A DNA stretch of 64,000 nucleotides from Glaciihabitans sp. (GTDB lineage: Bacteria; Actinomycetota; Actinomycetes; Actinomycetales; Microbacteriaceae). Shown here one piece after another: positions 39,494 through 49,193 of the stretch; position 1 is the first letter of the stretch, and every line of letters starts with the position of its first letter. The notes beneath the pieces were generated by a model. That model was not told the origin of the DNA, searched no databases, and worked only from the letters and a program-made list of their open reading frames with translations. Position numbers and translations under genes: made by a program. The stretch spans positions 1-64,000 of the forward strand of contig JAODBD010000008.1 in NCBI GenBank assembly GCA_025463785.1, read 5' to 3'.

Positions 39494-42214
39494 TCACTCC
39501 CTGCCTGTTAGCCCCCAGGCGTCTTCGCCAGAATCGCCGTCCACCTCATCGTATCCGGTCGTCATCTCGCTTACGGGGTCTCTACGGGAACTCCCGGCTT
39601 GTGAGGGAGGGGTCTCGTCGGCGCCACGCAACCGTGCGAGAACCGACGGCAGCTGGTCTGGCGGGACCAGAACATCCCGAGCCTTCGACCCCTCGGAGGG
39701 GCCCACGATTTCGCGCGACTCGAGCAGGTCCATCAGGCGACCGGCCTTCGCGAATCCGACGCGGAGCTTGCGCTGAAGCATCGACGTCGAGCCAAACTGC
39801 GTGCTGACGACGAGCTCGGCAGCCGCAAGCAGGAGTTCGAGGTCGTCGCCGATATCTGCGTCTATCTGCTTGTGTTCGATGACGGCAGCGACATCCTCGC
39901 GGTATTCAGGCTGCGCCTGCGCTGTGACGTGCTTGACGACCGAATCGATCTCGGCCTCGGTCACCCATGCACCCTGCACGCGCACGGCCTTGCCCGCGCC
40001 CATTGGCAGGAAGAGACCGTCGCCCTGGCCGATGAGTTTCTCGGCACCCTGCTGGTCGAGGATGACGCGAGAGTCGGTCATGCTGCTGACAGCAAAGGCG
40101 AGCCGCGACGGAACGTTGGCCTTGATCAGACCGGTCACGACATCGACCGACGGCCGCTGGGTGGCCAGCACGAGGTGGATGCCGGATGCCCGGGCGAGCT
40201 GCGTGATGCGCACGATCGAGTCTTCGACATCCCTCGGAGCCACCATCATGAGGTCGGCCAGCTCGTCGACAACGACGAGAAGGTACGGGTACGGGCGGAG
40301 AACGCGCTCACTTCCCACCGGGAGCACGATCTCGCCCGCGACCACGGCGCGGTTGAAGTCGTCGATGTGACGAAAGCCGAAGCTCGCCAGATCGTCGTAC
40401 CGCATGTCCATCTCTTTCACGACCCATTGCAGCGCCTCTGCCGCCTTCTTGGGGTTCGTGATGATGGGCGTTATGAGGTGAGGAACTCCCTCATAGATCG
40501 ATAACTCGACCCGCTTGGGGTCGATCAAAACCATGCGCACCTCGGCTGGTTTCGCGCGCATCAGGAGCGAGGTAATCATCGAGTTGATAAAACTCGACTT
40601 GCCCGACCCGGTGGCACCAGCGACGAGCAAATGTGGCATCTTCGCGAGGTTGGCAACGACGAAGCCGCCCTCAACATCCTTGCCGAGCCCAATAGTCATG
40701 GGGTGGATGCTCTTGGTCGCGGCCCCCGAACGCAGAACGTCTCCCAGCGACACGATCTCGCGGTCCTTGTTGGGGATTTCGATGCCAATCGCACTCTTCC
40801 CCGGGATCGGCGACAGGATTGTCACCTCGTTGCTCGCGACCGCGTAACTGATGTTCTTGGAGAGGGCCGTGACCCGCTCAACTTTGACGCCGGGCGCCAG
40901 TTCGATCTCATAGCGCGTGACCGACGGGCCGCGACTCAGGCCGGTGACCTTGGCATCGACCTCGAACTGATTGAGCACCTCGGTAAGAGCTGCGACGACC
41001 TCTTCGTTTGCCGCGCTGCGTGCCTTTGGCGGCGTACCCGGAGTCAGGATGGATGCCGATGGCAGCCGGTAAGGAGCGCTGGCGCGCGGCTTCGAGGGCG
41101 GCGCGTCGAACTCACCGGCTGCGCCTTTCTCGCTCGCCTTGGCGTTGAAGCCGGGGAGGAGGCCGACGGGATCCTCGCGGAGACTGGTGGCTCCCCCGGT
41201 TTCGATCTCGCCCGTGAATCGTTTGACCGCGTCCTCGGCGCGCACGAGCTCTTCGAGCAGGTCGATGCCGAAGTCACCGCTGCTGTGCTCCCCTGGATCG
41301 ATGACATCTGTTTCCTGCTCGCGGCTGACCACGGGGCTATCGAAGGCGCTCTTCTCGTCGCGCTTTGCTTTGTTGCGCCGCCACCACGGCAGACTCTCCG
41401 GGTCGTCGTCGAGACCCAGGTCGCTCAGTGTGCCGAACGGGAGGGTTTCGGTCTCGTTGGAGGCCTTGGACTTGACCTCGGGCTCGGCGAGCATCGCACC
41501 GAACAGGTAAGCGTAGAGCTCGCGCAGGCGGTAGCCGATCTTGTTCGGCGGAGTCTTAGTCATGATGAAGAACGAGAGAGCCAGAACGATCACGGCAACT
41601 GGAATCGCCAGAAACTCTTTGCCGACCGAAAGCAGCGGCGAAGCAATGATCCAGCCGACGATGCCACCGCCCTTGGCCAGCGTCTCAATGCCGTTGGATG
41701 GCTGCGGCTGGCCGCCCCCGACGTGGCAGAGCGCGGCGATGCTCGACAGCATGAGAATCCCACCGATACCGATGCGGGTGTTGTCATGAACGCTAGACGG
41801 ATGCCGGAACAGCCACACCGCGAACAGCAGCATGATGACGGGAAGGGCGAAAGCCACGCGACCGAAGAGGCCGCCGAAAGTCCAGGCATCCAGCGCACTG
41901 GCGACCGGATCGGTGGGGTTGAACCACTCGACAATGACGCCAGCAACAGCGAGCAGCAGTAGGAAAAACGGAACGCCATCGCGGCGCTGATCTTTCTCGA
42001 GAGTCTCCTTGCCGAGAACCCGGAAGGCACCGCCTGCAATATGGGCTAGACCGAGGTACGCGTTCGCCAGGATGCCGTGCTCGGGCTTCGGAACAACCTT
42101 GGTCGCAGGAAGACGCTTCGTTGGCGCCGTGCGAGAGCGCGTCGAGGTCGACCGCGCGTTGTTTCCCCCGCGGGCGCGCGCATTCGATCTGGTGCTCGTA
42201 GCCATGCGCTCCAC
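39494..42214 (-). CDS. ftsK: DNA translocase FtsK/SpoIIIE
   Basis: Septum-anchored ATP-driven DNA pump that clears and resolves chromosomes at division, 906 residues. Four to five N-terminal transmembrane helices (about 82-218) are followed by a charged linker to ~400. The alpha/beta motor has Walker A GATGSGKS at 533-540 and Walker [11 protein letters not shown]. The C-terminal gamma winged-helix (about 795-860, [18 protein letters not shown]) reads polar KOPS-type DNA motifs. A second ATG three codons in is an equally good start. Upstream of it is rnj, downstream pgsA. Confidence 0.97.
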   Translation of the reverse strand: MERMATSTRSNARARGGNNARSTSTRSRTAPTKRLPATKVVPKPEHGILANAYLGLAHIAGGAFRVLGKETLEKDQRRDGVPFFLLLLAVAGVIVEWFNPTDPVASALDAWTFGGLFGRVAFALPVIMLLFAVWLFRHPSSVHDNTRIGIGGILMLSSIAALCHVGGGQPQPSNGIETLAKGGGIVGWIIASPLLSVGKEFLAIPVAVIVLALSFFIMTKTPPNKIGYRLRELYAYLFGAMLAEPEVKSKASNETETLPFGTLSDLGLDDDPESLPWWRRNKAKRDEKSAFDSPVVSREQETDVIDPGEHSSGDFGIDLLEELVRAEDAVKRFTGEIETGGATSLREDPVGLLPGFNAKASEKGAAGEFDAPPSKPRASAPYRLPSASILTPGTPPKARSAANEEVVAALTEVLNQFEVDAKVTGLSRGPSVTRYEIELAPGVKVERVTALSKNISYAVASNEVTILSPIPGKSAIGIEIPNKDREIVSLGDVLRSGAATKSIHPMTIGLGKDVEGGFVVANLAKMPHLLVAGATGSGKSSFINSMITSLLMRAKPAEVRMVLIDPKRVELSIYEGVPHLITPIITNPKKAAEALQWVVKEMDMRYDDLASFGFRHIDDFNRAVVAGEIVLPVGSERVLRPYPYLLVVVDELADLMMVAPRDVEDSIVRITQLARASGIHLVLATQRPSVDVVTGLIKANVPSRLAFAVSSMTDSRVILDQQGAEKLIGQGDGLFLPMGAGKAVRVQGAWVTEAEIDSVVKHVTAQAQPEYREDVAAVIEHKQIDADIGDDLELLLAAAELVVSTQFGSTSMLQRKLRVGFAKAGRLMDLLESREIVGPSEGSKARDVLVPPDQLPSVLARLRGADETPPSQAGSSRRDPVSEMTTGYDEVDGDSGEDAWGLTGRE

Positions 42215-42259
42215 GGTACCCGTGACGTGCGTCAGGGCCGGGTATGGCGCGCCATGCCG

Positions 42260-43936
42260 CTAGGCCTCGATAACCACCGGGATGATCATCGGGCGGCGGC
42301 GATGCTGGGTGTTGACCCAACGGCCGACAGTACGACGGATGACCTGAGCGAAGGCGTGGGTGTCGCGCGTGCCGTTTGCCGCGGCATCCGCCACGGCCTT
42401 CAGGATCTGCGGTTTGACATCGTCGAAGACGTCCTCGTCCTCGGCGAATCCGCGGGCCTGGATCTCGGGCCCGACGATGACGCGTCCCGTCTGCATGTCG
42501 ATGGCAACGAAGATCGAGATGAAGCCCTCTTCGGCCAGGATCCTGCGGTCTTTGAGGTCGGCATCCGTAATTTCGCCGACACTGGAACCGTCGACGTAGA
42601 CGTACCCGAGGTCGAGCTGGCCAACAACAGTGGCGATGCCGTCGCGGAGGTCGATCACGGTGCCGTCTTCGCCGATGATTGTGTTCTCTTCGGGGACGCC
42701 GGTCGCAATTGCCAGGTTGGCGTTGGCAACCAGATGGCGATATTCACCGTGTACCGGCAGCACATTCTTTGGCTTCAGGATGTTGTAGCAGTAGAGCAGT
42801 TCGCCTGCAGCGGCGTGCCCGGAGACATGCACCTTGGCGTTCGCCTTGTGTACGACGTTCGCGCCAAGCTTCGTGAGCCCGTTGATCACGCGGTAGACGG
42901 CGTTCTCGTTACCGGGGATGAGGCTGGACGCCAGTATCACCGTGTCGCCTTTGCCTACCTCGATCTGGTGTTCGAGGTTAGCCATTCGCGCCAGCACCGC
43001 CATGGGCTCGCCCTGGCTGCCGGTCGACATGTAGACCAGTTTGTTGTCTGGCATATCGGCGGCCTTCTTGGCCTCGATCAACACGCCATCCGGAACCTTG
43101 AGGTAACCGAGGTCGGCTGCGATGCCCATGTTGCGCACCATTGAGCGCCCCATCAGGACGACCTTGCGATCGTTGGCCACCGCAGCGTCAAGCACCTGCT
43201 GAACGCGGTGCACATGGCTCGAAAAACTTGCAACGATGACCCGCCGCGGTGCCTTGGCGATGACACTTTCTAGGACGGGTCCAATCTCGCGCTCGAGGGC
43301 CGTAAAGCCCGGGACGTCCGCGTTGGTCGAGTCGGGCAGGAACAGGTCGACGCCCTTTTCGCCCAAACGCGCGAAGGCGCGCAGGTCGGTGATGCGGTCG
43401 TCGAGCGGGAGCTGGTCCATTTTGAAGTCGCCCGTATGCAGAACGACTCCAGCGGCCGTCGTAATTGCGACGGCGAGCGCATCCGGAATGGAGTGGTTGA
43501 CCGCAATGAACTCGAGGTCGAACGGACCGAGCTTCTCGTGCTGGCCCTCCTTGACGGTGAGCGAGTACGGCGTGATTCTGTGCTCTTTGAGCTTCGCTTC
43601 GACGAGCGCCAGCGTGAGCGTCGATCCGATCAGCGGGATGTCCTGGCGCAGCCGGAGCAGGTAGGGGACGGCACCGATGTGGTCTTCGTGGCCGTGGGTG
43701 AGCACGACGCCGATGACATCATCCAGCCGGTCTCTGATCGGCGAGAAGTCGGGGAGGATGAGGTCGACGCCCGGCTGGGTCTCTTCGGGGAAGAGCACGC
43801 CGCAGTCGACGATGAGGATCTTGCCGTCGATCTCATATGAGGTCATGTTGCGGCCGATTTCGCCGAGCCCTCCGATCGGGATGACACGGAGGGTTCCTGG
43901 CTGTAATTTGGCTGGTTCGTAAACGTTGACTGGCAT
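42260..43936 (-). CDS. rnj: Ribonuclease J
   Basis: Beta-CASP metallo-beta-lactamase ribonuclease with 5'-3' exo- and endonuclease activity in mRNA decay and rRNA maturation, 558 residues. The metal site HGHEDH is at 81-86. Beta-CASP motifs include FSSHVHRVQQ, GRSMVRNMG and the C-terminal SGHAAAGELL region, with VHGEYRHL. Together with pnp at 58.2-60.5 kb it gives this genome two major RNA-decay enzymes. It sits between dapA and ftsK, a usual actinobacterial order. Confidence 0.96.
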   Translation of the reverse strand: MPVNVYEPAKLQPGTLRVIPIGGLGEIGRNMTSYEIDGKILIVDCGVLFPEETQPGVDLILPDFSPIRDRLDDVIGVVLTHGHEDHIGAVPYLLRLRQDIPLIGSTLTLALVEAKLKEHRITPYSLTVKEGQHEKLGPFDLEFIAVNHSIPDALAVAITTAAGVVLHTGDFKMDQLPLDDRITDLRAFARLGEKGVDLFLPDSTNADVPGFTALEREIGPVLESVIAKAPRRVIVASFSSHVHRVQQVLDAAVANDRKVVLMGRSMVRNMGIAADLGYLKVPDGVLIEAKKAADMPDNKLVYMSTGSQGEPMAVLARMANLEHQIEVGKGDTVILASSLIPGNENAVYRVINGLTKLGANVVHKANAKVHVSGHAAAGELLYCYNILKPKNVLPVHGEYRHLVANANLAIATGVPEENTIIGEDGTVIDLRDGIATVVGQLDLGYVYVDGSSVGEITDADLKDRRILAEEGFISIFVAIDMQTGRVIVGPEIQARGFAEDEDVFDDVKPQILKAVADAAANGTRDTHAFAQVIRRTVGRWVNTQHRRRPMIIPVVIEA

Positions 43937-43992
43937 CTAATCCTGACGGTTTGACGTGGTGGGGTCTTCAACCCCTGGTGGAAGTCGTGTCG

Positions 43993-44970
43993 CTAGCGAG
44001 TTGTGCCGGCAACTTTGGGGAGCGCGCCGCCTGCTGCAGCATTGCGGTCCGGGCGGAAGTTGGAAAGGTCGACACCCGGGATGTCGCCCACAAGCGCGAG
44101 TTCGTCTTCGATCTGTGCGGCCTCGAAGTCTTCCGGGCCGACGAGCGGAAGTCGCACACGCGGGCTTCCGATTCGGCCGAGGCCGTGCAGGATGTACTTC
44201 GCGGCCACCGTTCCTGGCACATGGGTCATGACGGCGCGAACGAGCGGTTCGAGTTGTTTGTGCGCCCGAGTTGCTGTGGCCAGATCGTTGGCATTGACCG
44301 CGTCGACGATGACTCGGTATGGCGCCGCGGCGATATTGGCCGTGACGCCGATGAGGCCGACCGCACCGATGGACAGGTGGGGAAGGATGTTGGTGTCGTC
44401 GCCGGAGAAGTACAACAGGTCGGTCTGGTTGAGCACGCGGCTCACTTCGGCGAAGTCGCCTTTGGCGTCTTTGATCGCTCGGATGTTGGGATGCTTTGCC
44501 GCGCGAAGGATCGTTTCATACCTGATCGGGATGCCGGTGCGACCCGGGATGTCGTACAGGATGACGGGCAGATCGGTCGCGTCGGCGATCATCCGAAAGT
44601 GTGTGAGGACACCCGCCTGGGTTGGCTTGTTGTAGTAGGGCGTGACGATCATGACGGCATCGGCACCGGCCTTCTCGCTGTGCTTGTAGAGCTCGATGGC
44701 GTGGGCGGTCTCGTTTGACCCGCCGCCGGTGATGATCTTGGCTCGACCGTCGGCGACGGACTTGCCGACCTCGACGAGCTTCAGTTTCTCGGGGTCGGTG
44801 AGTGTGCTTGTCTCACCGGTGGTACCTGTGACGACGATGCCGTCTGCTCCTGCCGTGATGACGTCGTCGATATGCTTCTCGACGCCGGCCCAGTCGACTT
44901 CACCGTCTGCAGTGAACGGCGTCACGAGTGCGACGAGCACTTGGCCAAAGGGATTGTTCTGCGTGGACAC
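43993..44970 (-). CDS. dapA: 4-hydroxy-tetrahydrodipicolinate synthase
   Basis: First committed enzyme of DAP/lysine synthesis, condensing pyruvate with aspartate semialdehyde; 325-residue TIM barrel. The Schiff-base lysine is Lys167 (AIKDAK), Tyr139 (ILYDIPGRTG) and Thr50-Thr51 (TGTTGE) complete the proton relay. The start is GTG with AGAAC just before it and no strong Shine-Dalgarno. The 3' end of a truncated upstream gene runs 49 nt into its coding region in another frame. Confidence 0.96.
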   Translation of the reverse strand: MSTQNNPFGQVLVALVTPFTADGEVDWAGVEKHIDDVITAGADGIVVTGTTGETSTLTDPEKLKLVEVGKSVADGRAKIITGGGSNETAHAIELYKHSEKAGADAVMIVTPYYNKPTQAGVLTHFRMIADATDLPVILYDIPGRTGIPIRYETILRAAKHPNIRAIKDAKGDFAEVSRVLNQTDLLYFSGDDTNILPHLSIGAVGLIGVTANIAAAPYRVIVDAVNANDLATATRAHKQLEPLVRAVMTHVPGTVAAKYILHGLGRIGSPRVRLPLVGPEDFEAAQIEDELALVGDIPGVDLSNFRPDRNAAAGGALPKVAGTTR

Positions 44971-45512
44971 GTTCTACAGGCTATCGGTTGCCGCTCGCAC
45001 CCGGCGCCTGTCTCAGGCGCTCGTCTGCCAGGCCGCTCGTCTGCCAGGCGCTCGTCTGCCAGGCGCTGACGTAACTGCGCGGCGGCGGCCTGGCTCCCTC
45101 GGCAGTACAGCGCCTGTTCCAGCGCTTGCGCAAGTTTGACCGAGGCGCGCTCGTCTGGACGCAAGCGCACCACCGACGCTGAGTCCGTCCAGTGGTAGAT
45201 GATGTTGCCGTCTTGCGGCGGCAGTCGGGAACCGTTGCGGGGAACGCTCACGTGCAGGACACCGTCCGCTGGCAACTCCGCCCCCAAATGGAGTGCCGCG
45301 CTGATGCAGGCCAGCCGCCCACCCGCACGCCAGGCGCGCAAGACGTCGACCGGCATGCTCGAGTCGGCGAACCAGCCTTTCCTGATGCACTCGATGCGCG
45401 TGCGGTACATCGCAAGCAAATCGACGTAGTCCCGCGAATGGCCAATGGCCAACAACTCGCTGCGCTTTGCGATCCGGCCAAGGCGTCTGATGTCATTTTC
45501 TAGAGCGATCAC
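44922..45512 (-). pseudogene. Truncated AbiEi-like/DUF559-type gene
   Basis: From GTG 45512 the frame encodes a ~45-residue winged-helix-like start (LGRIAKRSELLAIGHSRDYVDLLA), then the segment RTRIECIRKGWFAD and RAGGRLACISAALHLG...LHVSVPRNGSRL. This matches the N-terminal half of a family common in Microbacteriaceae (AbiEi-antitoxin-like HTH plus a VSR/DUF559 nuclease-fold domain). The nuclease-fold half is missing. Instead the frame runs into a 15/16-bp tandem array (45014-45070), where one 16-bp unit shifts frame, and then into the dapA start. I read it as a decayed remnant; an intact short protein of 196 residues is less likely. Confidence 0.6.
45014..45070. repeat. 15/16-bp tandem repeat at the 3' end of the truncated gene
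   Basis: Units of caggcgctcgtctgc (15 bp), caggccgctcgtctgc (16 bp, one extra c), caggcgctcgtctgc and a partial fourth. On the coding strand a 15-bp unit would give ADERL; the 16-bp unit changes the frame. It lies 45 nt upstream of the dapA start. Confidence 0.85.
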
Positions 45513-45742
45513 ACTCGATTCTCGAGCCCACGGGTGCGGCCGGGCCCCGCGAGTCTGCAAACTGTGGACAGTTCATCCTGGACGCACGGCCGTAGGGAGG
45601 CGAGGTGTAGGGAGGCAGGTGGAGACGACGAGGGCCCGAGGCCGCAGCAGCCGAAGACCGATGCGAAGCGTTCGTGTTTATCAGGATCATTACCTTCGAC
45701 GGACCGTTTCCTGAAAAACACGAGTAGGTCGGCGTGACGGGT

Positions 45743-45832
45743 GGGTGTACTGGGGGCACGGGGTGTACTGGATGCGCCGGGTGTACTGGATGGGATGGGT
45801 GCACTGGATGGGATGGGTGCACTGGATGGGAT
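45743..45832. repeat. 18-bp tandem array, five units
   Basis: Five consecutive 18-bp units of gggtgtactggatgggat type, with the first most divergent and the last two identical, which suggests stepwise growth from right to left or local homogenisation. There are no spacers. The region 45513-46060 between the truncated gene and thyX has no credible gene; this and the three arrays that follow fill it. Confidence 0.9.
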
Positions 45833-45880
45833 GGGCTGGGTCTGCTCGGAATGCTTCGGGCGGCACGCGAACTCGGCGAA

Positions 45881-45910
45881 CACCCGCACCCGCACCCGCA
45901 CCCGCACCCA
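45881..45910. repeat. 6-bp tandem array (cacccg)
   Basis: Four perfect cacccg units plus one caccca. It lies 48 nt from the 18-bp array in the same geneless stretch. Confidence 0.85.
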
Positions 45911-45931
45911 GGTGATTTTACGTTCGGGTGC

Positions 45932-45953
45932 ACCCGGGTAAACCCGGGTAAAC
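45932..45953. repeat. 10-bp direct repeat (acccgggtaa)
   Basis: Two perfect units with the SmaI-like palindrome cccggg at their centre, upstream of thyX's 3' end. Confidence 0.7.
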
Positions 45954-46010
45954 CGACGTTATCTGGGCGCCCGGCTGTCGATCGACAGGTGACGGGGCCT
46001 ACGGCGCCGC

Positions 46011-46044
46011 CCGGGCCGGGCAAGCCGGGCAGGCCGGGCAGGCC
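46011..46044. repeat. 9-bp tandem repeat (gccgggcag)
   Basis: Units gccgggcaa, gccgggcag, gccgggcag and a degenerate gccgacggg, immediately downstream of the thyX stop codon (thyX ends at 46061 on the minus strand). It could mask the normal terminator of thyX; no hairpin-plus-T-run was found. Confidence 0.75.
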
Positions 46045-46060
46045 GACGGGCAAGGAAACG

Positions 46061-46813
46061 CTACGGTGCGACGCGGCCGTTCTCGTTGAATGCGGCGTAG
46101 GTCAGTGGCATGAGTTCCTGCCAGAAGTTTTCCATCTTTTCCGCCGCCATTTCGATCTCGCGCTGCGGATACGACGGGAAATGAGTGCCCTCACGTTTCG
46201 TGCGCAGGGACAGAAAATTCATCAGCGACCGGGCGTTCACCGTCACGTACATTGACGAGTAGATCGTCAACGGCAGCACGATCCTGGCCACCTCTCGAGC
46301 CACGCCGGCATCCAGCATCCGCTGATAAGAAGCGAAAGCCTCCGTGCACACCGCGCGAACCTCCGACGAAACCAGTTCGGTCTGCTCCGGCGTTCCCGGC
46401 AGGAAATCGTAGGCACCGGCCTTGCCAACCTGAACCAGGTTGCGGTCGGGACCTGGCACGTAGAAGACCGGGTTCAGCTCGCGGTAGCGACCGCTCTCCT
46501 CGTTGTACGAAGCCGTCCTGTGTCGCATGAATTCACGGAAAACGAAGATCGGTGCCTGCACGTAGAACGTCATCGAATTGTGCTCAAACGGAGACCCGTG
46601 GCGATCGCGCATCAAATAATTGATGAGCCCCTTGCTGCGCGAAGTATCAAGATTCTCATCCTGAGCGGACTCGAGCGTCTGCTCGCCCTGGGTTGACACT
46701 CGCGCAGCAAAAAGCACGTCAGAATCGGACGCACTCGACCGGACAAGCTCAACAGTTACATCGGACCGGAATTGGATCTCAGAAGGCACGGCTCTCACGA
46801 TAGCGGTGGGCAC
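46061..46813 (-). CDS. thyX: Flavin-dependent thymidylate synthase
   Basis: Makes dTMP from dUMP using FAD and methylene-THF, 250 residues. The ThyX signature RHRTASYNEESGR is at 97-109. A start at GTG 46813 is annotated; GTG 46789, eight codons later, fits the family N-terminus as well. In actinobacteria thyX usually sits directly before dapA; here a remnant gene and ~550 bp of repeats separate them. It is divergent from the thioredoxin gene by 58 nt. Confidence 0.96.
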   Translation of the reverse strand: MPTAIVRAVPSEIQFRSDVTVELVRSSASDSDVLFAARVSTQGEQTLESAQDENLDTSRSKGLINYLMRDRHGSPFEHNSMTFYVQAPIFVFREFMRHRTASYNEESGRYRELNPVFYVPGPDRNLVQVGKAGAYDFLPGTPEQTELVSSEVRAVCTEAFASYQRMLDAGVAREVARIVLPLTIYSSMYVTVNARSLMNFLSLRTKREGTHFPSYPQREIEMAAEKMENFWQELMPLTYAAFNENGRVAP

Positions 46814-46871
46814 CGACGTAACATCCGTTCACACTCCGTAGCGGACACAAGAACCTCAATAATCTGGGCAA

Positions 46872-47297
46872 ATGAACCCGGTTCTCGTTGCGGCGATCCT
46901 GCTCGCGCTCATCGCGTTCACGACCGCGCTCGGACTCGTCTGGCGTGCACGTACGGGCCGAGTCCGCCACATTGACGCAGGAACTCGCCAGCAGACGGTC
47001 AATCTGCCCGAAGTGCCCATCGCCGGGCGCGCCACGCTCCTGCAGTTCTCGACCGAAGTATGCGCACCCTGCATTCCAACCCGCCGGGTACTCGGCCAGA
47101 TCGCAGACACAACGGATGGCGTCAGCCACATTGACCTCGACCTCACGCACCGGCCAGACCTCGCCGCACAATTCAACGTCCTGCAGACCCCGACGACGCT
47201 GATCCTCGATCGGGCTGGCGTCATCCGGGCCCGCATTGGGGGCGCCCCACGGCCAGCCGATGTTCGCGCGGCGCTCCACAACATCCTTGCCGCCTAA
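46872..47297 (+). CDS. Membrane-anchored thioredoxin-like protein
   Basis: The 141-residue protein has an N-terminal transmembrane helix (about 4-24) and a thioredoxin fold. The redox motif is CAPC (Cys64, Cys67) instead of the usual CGPC, and the cis-proline loop is LQTPTTLIL. It is probably exported side-facing and acts on disulfides. It leads a plus-strand run with DUF4395 and OsmC, a gene set seen together in actinobacteria and suggestive of peroxide or sulfur stress. Confidence 0.87.
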   Translation: MNPVLVAAILLALIAFTTALGLVWRARTGRVRHIDAGTRQQTVNLPEVPIAGRATLLQFSTEVCAPCIPTRRVLGQIADTTDGVSHIDLDLTHRPDLAAQFNVLQTPTTLILDRAGVIRARIGGAPRPADVRAALHNILAA

Positions 47298-47333
47298 AAC
47301 CTCGCGCCACATACCACCGCACAGGAGCACACA

Positions 47334-47810
47334 ATGACAGCAACTGCAGGGATCGACCCGCGCGGCCCCCGTTTCGGTGCGGGTATTACCGGAGTGCTTC
47401 TGCTCGTCGTTATCGGTCTCTGGCTGAGCGGGCTCACGCTGGCCGCGACACTCGTCTTCGCGTACATCGCCCTCGTTTTCGCGTGGGGTGCATTTGCTGG
47501 CGTGCAGCGCCACCCGTACGGTCTCCTCTTCAAGAAGGTCGTCCGCCCACGCCTTGCACCGCCTACCGAACTCGAAGACCCGACTCCCCCGACCTTCGCG
47601 CAGGGTGTCGGCCTCGTCATTACGGTCGTCGGTCTCGGACTCTCACTCATTCCCGGGGTTGGCCTCGCTCTGCCGATCGCGGCTGCAGCGGCGTTCATCG
47701 CCGCCTTCCTCAACTCCGTATTCGCCTACTGCCTCGGATGCCAGATTTACCTGCTCCTCGTGCGCGCGCGCATCCTCGGACGCAGGGGCGACACTCCCGC
47801 TGCCGCGTAG
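47334..47810 (+). CDS. DUF4395 family membrane protein
   Basis: The 158-residue protein has about four hydrophobic helices (TGVLLLVVIGLWLSGLTL, ATLVFAYIALVFAWGAF, FAQGVGLVITVVGLGLSL, AAAFIAAFLNSVFAYCLGC regions). Conserved features are GPRFGAGIT near the N-terminus, HPYGLLFKKVVRPRL in the loop and CLGCQIYLL near the C-terminus with a CxxC pair. Its place 36 nt after the thioredoxin gene suggests the CxxC could be that thioredoxin's partner; this is inference. Confidence 0.85.
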   Translation: MTATAGIDPRGPRFGAGITGVLLLVVIGLWLSGLTLAATLVFAYIALVFAWGAFAGVQRHPYGLLFKKVVRPRLAPPTELEDPTPPTFAQGVGLVITVVGLGLSLIPGVGLALPIAAAAAFIAAFLNSVFAYCLGCQIYLLLVRARILGRRGDTPAAA

Positions 47811-47857
47811 CTCGACATAGGCTTGAGATTCCCCACAGAACCACGGAAGGCAATCTC

Positions 47858-48283
47858 ATGGCCCTGACGAGCGAAGCAACCACCCTCTGGTTCGGCGATC
47901 TGCAGAGCGGATCGGGCACAACATCCCTCGACTCGTCCGACGCCGCCGAGTTCCCGGTCTCCTGGCAGGCACGTTCGGTTGGTGAGGTCGGCAAGACCAA
48001 TCCCGAAGAGTTGCTCGGCGCGGCGCATTCCGCCTGCTACTCGATGGCGCTCTCCAACGCGCTGACCGGAAACGGCACACCACCCGAAAGCCTGCAGGTA
48101 ACCGCAGCCGTCACATTCGTCCCGGGCGAGGGCATCAAGGGCAGCCACCTGCTCGTCAGCGCCAAGGTGGCAGGCATCTCGGAGGACGATTTTCAGCGGC
48201 TCGCCGCCGACGCCAAGGCGAACTGCCCGGTGTCGCAGGCCCTGGCCGGCATCCCGATCACTCTGGAAGCCAGCCTGGCCTAG
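47858..48283 (+). CDS. OsmC-family peroxiredoxin
   Basis: Thiol peroxidase of organic hydroperoxides, 141 residues. The two catalytic cysteines are Cys60 (HSACYSMAL) and Cys123 (ANCPVSQAL). GKTNPEELLGAAH is the family signature. The ATG has GGAAGG upstream. Its TAG stop overlaps the GTG start of the next gene (TAGTG). Confidence 0.93.
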   Translation: MALTSEATTLWFGDLQSGSGTTSLDSSDAAEFPVSWQARSVGEVGKTNPEELLGAAHSACYSMALSNALTGNGTPPESLQVTAAVTFVPGEGIKGSHLLVSAKVAGISEDDFQRLAADAKANCPVSQALAGIPITLEASLA

Positions 48284-49188
48284 TGGCATCCGCAAGCGGT
48301 CTGCGCGTCCTCGTCTCCGGTGCTTCGGGTTTCATCGGAAGAGAACTCGTCACCCAGCTTGAAGCCGACGGCCACAGCGTCATCAGGCTGGTTCGGTCGA
48401 AGCCGCGCCTCGACAATGAGGCCCACTGGGCCCCCGCCTCGCGAATGATCGACTACGGCATCCTCGAAACCGTGGATGCCGTCATCAACCTGTCCGGCGC
48501 GTCGACGGGGCGTATCCCGTGGACAAAAGGCTACAAACGGGAGATTCTCGCCTCACGCGTTGACTCGACGCAGACTTTGGCCCAGGCGATGGGCATGGCG
48601 AAGAAGCCGCCGTCGGTATTTCTGAGCGGGTCAGCCGTTGGTTACTACGGCGACCGCCCTGCAGCGCGGCTGACCGAGCAGTCGGGCAAGGGCGTCGGCT
48701 TCTTTCCGGATGTCGTTGAGGCGTGGGAATCCGCAGCCCATCTGGCTCCGGAGAAGACGCGTGTCGTGACAATCCGCACGGGCGTTGTCGTGGGGCAGGG
48801 CGGGGCGTTCACTCCGCTCGTGCCGCTGACCAGGGTGGGGCTCGCATCCCGATTTGGAACCGGTGGCCAGCACTGGCCGTGGATCAGCCTCTACGACGAA
48901 GCCGCCGCGATACGCCACCTGCTGACAAGCACGCTGAGCGGCCCCGTGAACCTGGTTGGACCAACGCCGGCGACCAGCGACCGCGTGACCCGCCATCTGG
49001 CGAGACGCCTGCACCGCTGGTACAAGCTGGTGATCCCGGAGCCCATCGTGAAGGGACTTCTCGGGGATGCCGGACAAGACCTCCTGCTTACCAGCGAGAA
49101 GGTCATCCCCGAGCGGCTCATCGCAGACGGGTTCCACTTCAAGCACCACACGGTCGAAGAGGCAATCGACGCCGCGTTCGACAGGTAA
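48283..49188 (+). CDS. TIGR01777-type NAD(P)-dependent epimerase/oxidoreductase
   Basis: SDR-superfamily protein of 301 residues, related to cell-division-inhibitor-annotated YfcH/SulA-like epimerases. The nucleotide motif GASGFIG is at about 13-19, INLSGAS at about 68-74, and SAVGYYG (about 118-124) carries the catalytic Tyr. The C-terminal DUF1731 region is at about 250-298. The GTG start shares a G with the osmC stop, so the two are coupled. The physiological substrate is unknown. Confidence 0.9.
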   Translation: MASASGLRVLVSGASGFIGRELVTQLEADGHSVIRLVRSKPRLDNEAHWAPASRMIDYGILETVDAVINLSGASTGRIPWTKGYKREILASRVDSTQTLAQAMGMAKKPPSVFLSGSAVGYYGDRPAARLTEQSGKGVGFFPDVVEAWESAAHLAPEKTRVVTIRTGVVVGQGGAFTPLVPLTRVGLASRFGTGGQHWPWISLYDEAAAIRHLLTSTLSGPVNLVGPTPATSDRVTRHLARRLHRWYKLVIPEPIVKGLLGDAGQDLLLTSEKVIPERLIADGFHFKHHTVEEAIDAAFDR

Positions 49189-49193
49189 TTGCC

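Noticed and set aside
40631-41962. A 443-codon plus-strand frame opposite ftsK
   Set aside because: Antisense shadow of ftsK, lacking ribosome-binding site and domain.
45493-46053. Proline/histidine-repeat frame (HPVHPSHPVHP) on the minus strand
   Set aside because: The repeats come from the 18-bp DNA array; start and stop regions look random, and no relative is recognised.
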